Source of the DNA: Balamuthia mandrillaris
Taxonomy: Eukaryota > Discosea > Longamoebia > Balamuthiidae
Direction: 5' to 3'
NCBI GenBank assembly: GCA_031835245.1
Contig: JAVKOQ010000181.1
Span: forward strand, 1 to 64,000
DNA: 64,000 nt
A program made the position numbers and the translations under genes. This document shows, one piece after another, positions 1 to 9,800 of the stretch; position 1 is the first letter of the stretch, and every line of letters begins with the position of its first letter. A model generated the notes under the pieces. It searched no databases, was not told where the DNA came from, and saw only the letters and a program-made list of their open reading frames with translations.

Positions 1-874
1 AACAAGCAGAAGCAGAAGCAGAAGAACGAGAAGCCACATAACAAACCACAAGGAGAAACAATGAGTCGTTAAGGTAAAGGCCTGCGACCTCCTTGCCCGG
101 CATAATGCCAAGTGCTGGAAACAAGACCAACGGAAGCAATGCGGTCACTGGGCAAGGGAAGCAAGCAAATAGCCTGCAAAGTTAGACCATCAACAACTAT
201 AAAGAAAATACGCTAGAGAGAGAAGGAGAGAACCAGGAATTGGCAGCACTTCCGTTATCCAGTAAAACGCTAGACGAAACGAGTAACGTTAGTTTGGAGA
301 AGGCAGGTGTGCTGAATGAAAAAAGTTTGCAAAAAGGTACCCATTAACGTAGCTACGAACGCAGTTCTAGCCATACGACCGTCGACGTCACCGTGTTGTT
401 GCAAGAGCAGAACAGGAAGGGCAACCAGCACGCCGACACCAAGCAACACCCCTCCTTTATTGGACCTAACTTAGCGCAGCAGACAGATGCTCTTTGTTAA
501 CAAAAACAACATCGGCGTTCTGTACACCACCGCCACCTCCACCACCACCACAGTAAAAAGTATCATTTTTTTAAAAAAGAACCAAAAAGGTATTGTTCTG
601 TACCTGATCCACCGCCAGAACCCTTCCCAGTGGCCCATCTTTTTGGTTATATCTCTCTCGTCAAAGTCACCCGTTTCGTAAAAAAAAATCCAGCCAAAAA
701 AAAAAAAAAACTTTACCATAAGGTTAGGGTTAGCGTCCGGGTGGCATTGGATGGAACTGTTGCCAAGTAATTTCGCATTTTTGGCGCTTTTGACCAGCTG
801 GATGGCAGAGTTTCCCGAAAAGAAAAGAAAGAAAAAGAACAAGGCAAGGAGGAGGAGGAGACACAGCAGCAGCA
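1..874. other. Left-edge region, no convincing gene
   Basis: No gene can be supported here. One forward frame (about 78-500) reads through three open stretches of roughly 35, 53 and 50 codons, separated by single in-frame stops at about 183 and 347. Composition is hydrophilic and protein-like, so it could be the decayed or unspliced 3' end of an upstream gene, but no family is recognisable and no convincing splice sites join the parts. A telomere-like GGTTAGGGTTAG sits at 722-733, too short to mean anything alone. The last 150 nt are A/G-rich and are probably the 5' UTR of CHMP2. Confidence 0.4.
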
Positions 875-2032
875 ATGTTTCCCTTTCGGCAGAAAAAGAC
901 GCCAGAGCAGGTCATGCGCGAGAATAGCAGAGGGATTAAGCACTCACAAAGGGACTTGGGTTCGTTTGTTCGTTCAAAAAAAATAAACAAAACAAAAAAC
1001 ACATAAAACTAATCACGGCTTTAACAAAAACCATTCCTTAGACAAAGAGATACAACAGCTGGAGCGACAGGAAACACAAACGATGGCACAAATCAAGGTT
1101 CACCTCAGGAAAGGCGAGGAATATGCGGCAAGACAGCTATCCAAGCAGGTCGTCCAGATGCGAGCCCAGCGTGAACGCTTGCTCAAGACCAAAGGCACGC
1201 TCTCCGTCGTGAATGCTCGCCAAGCCTCCATGAAGGCCACTCATACCATGGGCGTTGCCATGGGCCAAGCTGGAAGAGTACGCTTCGTTTTCTTCTTCTT
1301 CTTCTTCTTCTTCTTCTTCTTCTTCTTCTTCTTCTTCTTCTTCTGCTATCCCTTGTTCTGCTTCTTCTTGTTCTTCTTGTTCTTCTTGTTCTTCTTCTTC
1401 TTCTTCTTCTTCTTCTTCTTCTTCTTCTTCTTCTTCTTCTTCTTCGTATTGCGTCTGAAATGCTGCTTGAACTCTCGTTGTTCTCCTCTTCTCGCTTCCT
1501 CGTTCTCCGCTTCACCACTTCTCTTTTTCTTGTCTCTTCTGTTTATCACTCTTATACTTTCCTGTCAAAAGGCTATGGCAGTGGCAAACAAGCAAGTCAA
1601 CCTTCCAAAGATGCAAGCCACCCTCCAACAATTTGAGCGACAAATGGAACTTTCAAACATGCAAGAAGAGTGCGTAGTCCATTGCTTCCAATTCTACGTC
1701 TTTATTTTAGCTCATTTCGTTTCTCTCTCTCTCTCTCTCTCTCTCTTCAGGATGCTTGATGAGGCTCTGGAAGGCGAGTTTGATGATGAAGATTCGGATG
1801 CCTATTTGGATCAAGTATTTGATGAGATTGGCCTAGAGCTATCCACTAAAGTTTGTTTTTTGTTTAACGTTTCTTTTCCAATACCATATGTATCTTGCTT
1901 ATGAATTTATTGCCTCCCATCCAGTTATCCTCGACACCCATTGCGGATCCGAGCGCGACTCAGCAAGCTTCTTCTTCCACTGTTAAAGATAAAGATCTCG
2001 CTCGTTTGTTAGCTCAGCTAGAGCAAGGTTAA
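875..2032 (+). CDS. CHMP2: Charged multivesicular body protein 2 (ESCRT-III, Vps2/CHMP2)
   Basis: ESCRT-III subunit that polymerises on endosomal and other membranes during inward budding, abscission and membrane repair, and is disassembled by the AAA ATPase Vps4. Five exons: 875-959, 1042-1277, 1572-1669, 1751-1850, 1925-2032 (phases 1,0,2,0), giving 208 aa, close to human CHMP2B (213). Exon 1 encodes a basic N-terminus of the MFPFRQKKTPEQVMRE type. Aligning exon 1 with exon 2 matches the CHMP2B alpha-1 helix without a gap, so the start is firm. Basic alpha1-alpha2, then an acidic stretch (residues about 140-155, EGEFDDEDSDAYLDQVFDEI), end in DLARLLAQLEQG, a MIM1-like motif for Vps4. Introns 2 and 3 hold TTC and CT repeats. 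It resembles CHMP2B slightly more than CHMP2A. Confidence 0.93.
1290..1445 (+). repeat. (TTC)n microsatellite in CHMP2 intron 2
   Basis: Imperfect TTC tract with a few TTG/TGC interruptions, wholly inside the intron 1278-1571. The pyrimidine strand is the sense strand. Long poly-Ser, poly-Phe, poly-Arg or poly-Lys frames across it are artefacts. Confidence 0.95.
1722..1746 (+). repeat. (CT)n tract before CHMP2 exon 4
   Basis: CT dinucleotide run ending four bases before the 3' splice site AG at 1749-1750, where a polypyrimidine tract is expected. Confidence 0.9.
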
Positions 2033-2456
2033 CCTTGCTCTTTTTCTTTGGTTATTTATTTTGTACAGTTTTTCTTGTACGTTTAATATCAAACACCTCG
2101 AATACTTTTGCTTTCTGTCTTATTTTACCTCTCGCTCTTCTTTGTGCATGCTTCATCTTCTTGTTCTTCTTGTTCTTCTTGTTCTTCTTGTTCTTCTTGT
2201 TCTTCTTCTTCTTCTTCTTCTTGTTCTTCTTCTTCTTCTTCTTCTTGTGCTTCTTCTTCTTCTTCTTCTTCTTCTTCTTCTTCTTCTTCTTCTTCTTCTT
2301 CTTCTTCTGCCTCTGCTTGCTTGTGCCGAGAAAGATTGCAGGAACATGACATGCAAAGTTGCTCAAATTGAGCAGCAATTATGGTCTGAGTAATAATTGT
2401 GACTCCTCACGCAAGTTGTCGACAAAAAGGAAGACCCCAGCAAAAAACTCAGAAGG
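2033..2456. other. CHMP2-EMC1 spacer with a TTC/TTG repeat
   Basis: Holds the CHMP2 3' UTR and EMC1 5' leader. 2157-2308 is a (TTC)n block with regular TTG substitutions, pyrimidine-rich on the transcribed-sense strand. A GTCGAC word lies at 2418-2423, 34 nt before the EMC1 start. No ORF here looks real. Confidence 0.75.
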
Positions 2457-2817
2457 ATGATGGTGCGGCGGAGAGAAGGGAAGGATCTTGCCATGCCGAG
2501 GAAGCAGAGCGTTGCTTGGATTCTTCTGTTTGTTGTTGGTCTGTTGGTTCAGGTGTCGCGGGGTTTATATGCGGACCAAGCAGGAAAACTTGACTGGTAC
2601 ACAAAATTTCTTTTTTTTTTTTGGTTGTTGAAATCGCTGTGAAATGACTCGTTTGCGTTCACACACGCAGGACAAAAGAGAACATTGGAAAAGTATCCTC
2701 GCTGGAGTTTCATGAAGACAAACGAGCTTTTGTGGCCACGGAGTCGGGAGCCATAGCTTCGCTCAACCTTGACACAGGAGCAACAAGTAACTGTGACCTC
2801 TCTCTTCTCTCTCTCTT

Positions 2818-2849
<32 letters not shown>

Positions 2850-5800
2850 CTTCTATCATCTTATTCTTATTCTCTTCTGTTTAGAGTGGAGACGTATTCT
2901 TCCCAATGAAGAAAGAGCACATCTCCTTCGCAGAGACAACAAAGGTATTATTCCTGTTTACTCCTTCGGGCTTCAAGTTTCTCATCTTTTCTTTCTCGCT
3001 CACATAATAGCACTTTTGACGCTGAGCGCACACGGCAAGCATGTCTCATTGTGGAGTGCCAGCGATGGCAGTCTATTGTGGACAGACTCCACCTTCTCCT
3101 TTGCTCAGGTGAGCGAGGACCTGCTCTCCCAGCTGGCCAGCGAGAGTGAGACCCGCGTGCAACAGCGCCTTGATGCTCAGTTTGTGCACGACCTCGATCA
3201 CGACGGCCAACGAGACATCCTCTTGCTGGTGCTCGATCAAGTACAAGCTCGCTCCGGCAAAGACGGACAAGTTATTTGGACTTGGTCTGCTTCGTCCTCC
3301 TCCCCAAATAACATCAGTGGACGCACACTCTATCGTCTACTTGTCGTGCCTTCTTCTACTTCTTTAGCTCAGTTGTACGTTATTGGCTTTGAGAAGAGCG
3401 GCGGTAATGCTTTTGTGGTCGTTCTGGACCCGCACAACGGCAAAGTGTTGCAAAAGGAGAGAACGCTTCGCCTCTTGGATGCCGCCTCTTCCTCTGCTTT
3501 GACAGCGGAGAACTGTGTTGTGACGAGCGCTGGGCCATACCTGGCTTGCTTGGCGGACTCTCTTGTTTATGTGTTGCCGTTGAAAACAGAATCTTCTTTC
3601 ACGTCAATACCACTTACGGTACTTTAGTTCTATTGTTTCGTGCACATTTTTACTAACTTCGTGTTCTTCTTCGTTTTAGTCTTTCTTGTCCTCTACTGCC
3701 AAGATTAGCGAACAAGCACAACTCAGTTCGATTAGCGACACAGTCCCAGCTCTTTTGTTGCACTCATCGAAGGGACACAGTGCATTGCTTCTTATCTCTG
3801 ACGCCGGAGGGCGTCTCTCTATACAGGTCATCAAAGAATTCACTTCAGTGGAACCTATTGCGTTCTCTGCCTCCTCCCACATCTCTGGCAAATCTTTTGT
3901 TGCAGCAGTCACTGTCGCAGAGGTAACTTTTGGCTTTCTAGTTTCCTGCGCCATTTTTTCTCTTCGCCTTTTTTTTTTTCGAACAACCTTCCAACTACAA
4001 CATCAAACAAACTTAACAATCGAACAACAAAACAACAAAAGCAAAAAAGCACGGTCAGTGTGGTAGACTTACAAAGTGGACAAACAGTATTGACGGAGAG
4101 TTATGTTGCACTCAATGCTGAGGAACACGGAGCCGCTGAGAAAGCGTTTTTGTCCAGTGTTACAGAGAAAGGAAGCAGCAACAGTGACGTTCGTCACAAA
4201 ATCGTTGTGGTAACCCAAGATCATGCCCTTACGTTGTTGGACAAGATGGAAGGGACCTGGACCAGAGAGGAGGCCTTGGCCTCTATCACGCATACTCAGG
4301 TCATCGGTCTTCCCGCTGAGGTCGCTGTGAGACATGCCTTACAAAAGGAGTTTGGAATAGGTCTCTCTCTCTCTCTCTCTCTCTCTTTGGCTCTTCTCTT
4401 CTGGTGTTCTTCTGAACTAACTGATGAGCATTATATTAAGACGAGGGAGTGGTTGGTAACTTTGTGCGTCGTATCAAATCTCACGGACAAGAATTACTCG
4501 TACCGCTTCTCTTCTAAATCGTTTTCTTTCAACACAATATCTAACAGCAAACAAATGCAAAAACAAACCGCAGGAGTCAACGCAGCGCCTTATTGCCACT
4601 CTTTCTTCATCCTCCGTCGACAAAGTACATACCAGTGTAGAAGACGCCTCCTCCTCCGCCGCACTCACGCAAGACAAGTTTGGCCTCAACCGACTGATCG
4701 TGGTGGCTACCTCTGCTGGCAAAGTATTTGCGCTGCGCTCCACTGATGGCACCATCTTGTGGCAACGCTTCATCCGTGCCACCAATGATCATCTTTATCT
4801 CTTCCGCCCAACTGCTCTCTATGTGAGGCGAAGCTCTGCACATCCGCCTCCGCAAGCCGTGTTGATAGGAAGGCCTAGTGCTGCTTCTGCCTTTGCCAGG
4901 CCAGAGGAAGATGCCGTTGCGACCGCCATCGTTCTTACTTTGAATCTTTTAACCGGCGAAGAGGAACAACAAGAGCAACAACAAAGAATGGAGTTGAACC
5001 AAGTTGTGGACCAGAGCATTCTGTTGCCAGCAGTGGACCCACTCAGCTTTGCTCATCCTGTACTTTTGATGTTGGACGGAGGCAAAAGCGTGACCTATTA
5101 CCCCAATAGCCCGGCAACTAGGGAACTGATCCAAGCTCATCACTCCTCTGTCAGCTTTTATCTGGTCAAGACAACGAGTCGCGATGATGGCCACGATAAG
5201 ATTGAAGGCTATGGTCTGACGAAGGACCTTCGAGTCGTTCCTACATGGAACGTGGAGTTTCCTTCTTCTCAGGAACGAATCCAAACGATTGCCTCTCCTC
5301 AACCTGGAGAACACGTTGCTTCTCCTGTGGTCGTTCAGGTATGCTCTTCATTCTGTTTGTTCTTTCTTACTCCTTCTGACCAACTTTTTCTCCTGTCTGT
5401 TAAATTATTACGTTGACAGGGAGAAAACAATGTGATTCGTCCGCGGTACATCAACTCAAACATGTTTGTGGTGGTGACTTATCTCCCCACCATATACGAC
5501 TCTGCTAACGCCAAAACCACCTTTGACTCTACAATCAATGTTTATCTGATAGACGCCGTTAGTGGGCGTGTTCTTTATGATACCTATTACAAGTACTCTC
5601 TACCTCTCTCTAATTCCTCTCTTATCTCTCATTTATTTCTTCTTCATCTAGAAATGCGCAACCGCCAGTGGCAACACTACAAAGCGAAAATTGGGTCGTT
5701 TTGCAATACTGGAACTGGAAGAATCATCGCTACGAAATGACTGTGTTGGAGCTCTTCGAGCCGAGTCCCATTCAATGGCAGTCCTATCGCTCCACCTCTG

Positions 5801-6652
5801 CTCTATCTCAATCATTCGTATCGCTCTTCCTTTCTTCTTCTTCTCATGATTATTTGCATTCATCTTCTTTCTCTGAGGAGAAGAAAGGCAAATACTCAGC
5901 TTTCGATATGCCTCCTCCTGTTGTTGAGCAACAATCGTACGCATTCCCTTCTGGCGTGAAGCGTATGGCTGTAACACAAACCACTCGCGGCATCACCAAC
6001 AAATACATCATTCGTACGTTCTTTTCTTTTTGTTGTTCCGTTTTGTTAATATCTTATTTTTTTGTTTTCGTGTTTTTATCTTCATGATTGTTAATGTTTT
6101 GCATAATAACTTTGCTGACAAAACATCGTGCTTTCTGCAACAATAATATTCGAATACAGTCGGCCTAAGCTCAGACAGATTGCTCACTTTGGACAAGCGC
6201 TTCCTCAACTACAGACGCAAAATGAAGGAGGACATCACCGCCGAAGAGAAGAGCGACGGCGTCATCCCATATTCTCCCAACCTGCCCTATCGTACAGTCG
6301 ACATCATCAATTACAACCACACAGTTACGTTTCTTTCCTTCATTACTTTCTTTCCTCTTTCTTTGCTTATCTTTTAAATGTTTTGTTAATTTTTGTTTTT
6401 TTAAAAAAACCAAAGGTTTATAATTTGAGGAACGTGGTGACGTCTCCTACTTCCCTGGAGTCCACAAGTTTAGTGTTTGCTTACGGCCTTGACCTGTTTT
6501 TCACGCGCGTCACTCCCTCCAACACGTTTGACCTGCTCAATGAAGACTTTCAGTACAACACTCTTATCATCACAATCTCTGGTCTGCTGATCATGAGCGT
6601 CTTATCCACTTGGCTCGTTCGGAAAAAGCACCTTGCACGCAGTTGGGCCTAA
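2457..6652 (+). CDS. EMC1: ER membrane protein complex subunit 1
   Basis: Largest subunit of the EMC, the ER insertase and chaperone for tail-anchored and multipass proteins. Twelve exons: 2457-2596, 2671-2786, 2885-2944, 3011-3618, 3680-3922, 4042-4360, 4450-4499, 4574-5338, 5420-5592, 5652-6013, 6160-6323, 6416-6652; 1078 aa (human 993). A signal peptide (core SVAWILLFVVGLLVQV) is followed by LYADQAGKLDW, matching the mature human start. The lumenal part has WD/PQQ-like propeller segments (GTILWQRF, QSENWVVLQYWN, GVIPYSPN), the C-terminal conserved domain includes SLVFAYGLDLFFTRV, and one TM helix lies near the C-terminus (LIITISGLLIMSVLSTW) with a short cytosolic tail. The first ATG of the frame is at 2457; a second at 2493 gives a shorter, more typical signal peptide. 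The 50-nt exon 7 has a weak 3' splice site without a pyrimidine tract. Confidence 0.95.
2806..2850 (+). repeat. (CT)n tract in EMC1 intron 2
   Basis: CT-rich run inside intron 2787-2884, pyrimidines on the sense strand. Confidence 0.9.
4362..4386 (+). repeat. (CT)n tract in EMC1 intron 6
   Basis: CT run directly after the 5' splice site at 4361, so here the repeat abuts the donor and not the acceptor. Confidence 0.9.
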
Positions 6653-6736
6653 ATCTCGTCTATTTTTTTTTTGTTTGTTTGTTTTTTCTCGAGATCTATT
6701 TATTGTCAAAAGAAAATATTTGTTGATTTTTAATTA

Positions 6737-6742
6737 GTCGAC
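6737..6742. promoter_or_regulatory. GTCGAC word upstream of the CAR-type gene
   Basis: GTCGAC followed by AATTT in the AT-rich 236-nt gap between EMC1 and the reductase gene, 147 nt before its ATG. One of a recurring set of intergenic GTCGAC words in this window; function inferred only from position and recurrence. Confidence 0.35.
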
Positions 6743-6888
6743 AATTTATTTTACTGAAAAACGATTGGGTGGATCATTAGATAATATCAATAATCGGTCA
6801 ATCTTTTCCATGAACAAAAGGCAGAATAAAAGTATTGGCCGTCGAATAAAAAAAAAAAGAACCTTACTTGAACACAACCCAGTCAGTG

Positions 6889-9800
6889 ATGAGTAGCGCA
6901 AGTAAGGGTCTTCCGCAACACTTGAGCTGCGTGTGGGTGGGCCAACGCTTTCGTGGGTCGGCTGGACAGGAAGAGGAGGCCTCCGAACCGCTGTTATGGA
7001 GCTTGACGTTCATGCCTGACACGAAACGGTATCCTTCGGCCTATGGAGCCGCCTGTTCTTCTGCTTCCATCTCCTCCTCCTCTTCCTCCACCTCGAGCGA
7101 CACCAACAGCACTGTGAGTGCAGCCGCTAGGCCGAGCATCTTGCAAGGCACCTGGGACAGAAACGCAGCAACCCTCAAACTCAAAGAAACTCTCTTCTCG
7201 CAAGAACACGACGGAGGCAACTGCATCATCACGAGGGAGTACAACGGCTCGCTACGCATCGAAAACGGAGTGCTCTGCATCGTTGGCCAATGGAGCTACA
7301 AAGAGGAAGGCACAACGTCACAAACCCGAGCGGGGGGTAGGTTGTTGTGCGTTCGCGAAGAGGACGATGCGAGGGTACATACGTCTGGGTTATGGGTCGG
7401 CCAATCCGTTCCCGACCCTTCTCTTGCAGAGTTCTACATCCCCACCAATCCCATACGGTGGTCCCTTTGTCTTCTGAACGAGAGCGCTCATGCCTTTGGT
7501 TGTGGATACTTTGACGACTCGGCGGACGTCCCCAACCGGCCATTACTCTTCTTCACGGTACATGGTTCTTGGGATGCTGACAAGAAGAGAATTCATCTCG
7601 TGAAGCTCTACGAGGAGTTGGAACAGACCGCTGGATACGATGTCATTTATGAAGGTTTGCTTGACGTTATGAAAAAGAAAGTGAGTATGAAGGAAGGGGA
7701 GGAGAAGGACAAGGAGGTTGAAGCTGAAGGGGCAGAGGTAGAAGAAGAGCTGTGGCTACGAGGAGAATGGAAGAATGCAAAAGCGATGACGTTTGGACAG
7801 TTTTCTTGTCGCTGCTCTTCTCTCTCTCATTCCTCAGCTACTGCTGCTGCGTTGACCTCTGCCACTTTGTGCCTTTGTGACGTTTGTCAGCAAGTTATAC
7901 GACCAGGTGACATCCGTTGGAACTGTGCCACTTGCTTGATGTCTTGGAACTGTTGCAGCGGCTGCGTTGTAACTTCAGGGAACAAGCAACAAACAGTTCA
8001 TCTTCCTCATCACGAGCTCGTTCCAGAGACAGTTTACCTACAAGAGACAGCAAGAGGCGCGTGCTCTTCCGAAGTCGCCTTGGACGCCTTTAGGCGATTC
8101 GAACGACGACCCTTTCTCGCCTTTCGTCCTCCTTCATCGTCTCCCTCACAACAAAAACATTCCAAGAATGAAGCAAGTGATGGTGGCTTCACTTGGTTGA
8201 CTTATGGAGAGGTGGGTCATCACTGTGCCAACGTATTCTTTGCTCTGCGAAACCAGAACTTCTTCGCTGAACAACAGCAACAAAAAGGCAGCGTTGCTTT
8301 GTTGTGTGCTGACCTTTCACCTGCTTACACCGTCGCCATGGTTGGCGCATTGATGGCAGGATGCATCTTGGTTCCTGTTCATGGTGGCTTAGATAAGGAA
8401 ACGTTGCGCCACATCTTGGAGAAGACACAGCCGACAGTGTGTTTTGTAGGAAGCAACTATTTGGAGAAAGTGGCAGGAGTATTAGGAAACCTCTCTAACG
8501 ACTCCCATTCTTCTACGATAGGAACAGGCACACCTCTCGTTGTAGAAATAACGACGAAAGAACTACCACCTTTGATACGCTCTAACGACGATAGCAACAA
8601 CGAAGAATGCGACCAAAAATCCCTTCTTTCCTTGGATGAGTTTCTTTTTGTTGGGCAAGAGGCATACATTCAACTATCGCAAAGAAACTCTTCTTCTTCC
8701 CGTCCTCCGTTACCATCTGCTTCCTCTCCTCCCATCTCTTTGATTACGGTTCAACGACGTTCATTGGAGGACGTCTCCTCCATTCTCTTTACCAGCGGCA
8801 GCACTGGTATTCCCAAAGGAGCTATCTTCACTGAAGAACTCATGATGCCAAGCGAGGGAGTGGCTAACATCCAACCATTTATTCGCTTGGACTTTCAAAG
8901 CTACGACCCTAGTTTTGCTTTGTCTCTGCTGCAGACGATGATGTGCGGTGGACAGCGCATTTTTGCCAACAACCTTCAGACTTTGCTCGATGACTTTCGT
9001 CTGGGAAGGCCCACTCACGTCGGTGCCACGCCAACCTTTTGGAACTCTCTGTATCAAGATTACTTGACTCGTGTTTCGAAAGGATGCATCACTGCTCAAC
9101 AACAACAAGGTGACATGATACAACCAGAAGAACGAGAAAGAATTCGAATGAAAGTGACAGAGAAAGTGGCGGAGGAGATGAGACGAATGTTGGGCAACAG
9201 GTTAGTAGTCGCTACGTCAGGCGGTGCTCCCATCACGCCCCAAGTTCTCGACTTTGTGAAAGATAAGCTACGTATCGATATTGTGGACCTTTACGGCTCT
9301 CGCGAGACTGGTGGCATCACGCGAGATGGAATCATTTATCCTGGAGTGGACGTTCGTTTGTTGTCGGTGCCTGAGATGGGATACTTTGCGGATGGACATC
9401 CTCCGCAAGGAGAGATATGCGTACATTCGCCACGATGCATTCCTGGTTACTGGAACGATGATGAGCTGAACGCAAAAGCATTTGTCTTGATTAATGGAAA
9501 GAAATACTACCGCACCGGTGATATTGGTCAACTGCAAACGACCACTACGGGTGCTTCTGTTGTGGAAAGACGGTTGAAAGTAATCGATCGATGTGGAATG
9601 TTCATAAAACTGGCGCAAGGCGAATGGATATCGCCCACGCATATCGAAACAATTTTGGAGCAGTGCCCTTGGATAGAGCAGGCTTTGGTGCTAGGCTCCT
9701 CTTCGCAACCATGTACAGTGGCAGTAATTGTTCCTTCCTCGCATCTGCTCTCCGAATTCTTTCACGTAGGCGAGAAGATGGGCTTGAAGGAGGAAGAGGA

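Noticed and set aside
722-733. Telomere-like GGTTAGGGTTAG
   Set aside because: Only two units; expected by chance and not at a contig end that I can verify.
1183-1549. Poly-Ser, poly-Phe, poly-Arg and poly-Lys ORFs over TTC tracts (also at 2035-2378, 29720-29950, 47685-48284)
   Set aside because: They are translations of intronic or intergenic microsatellites; the flanking exons splice around them in phase.
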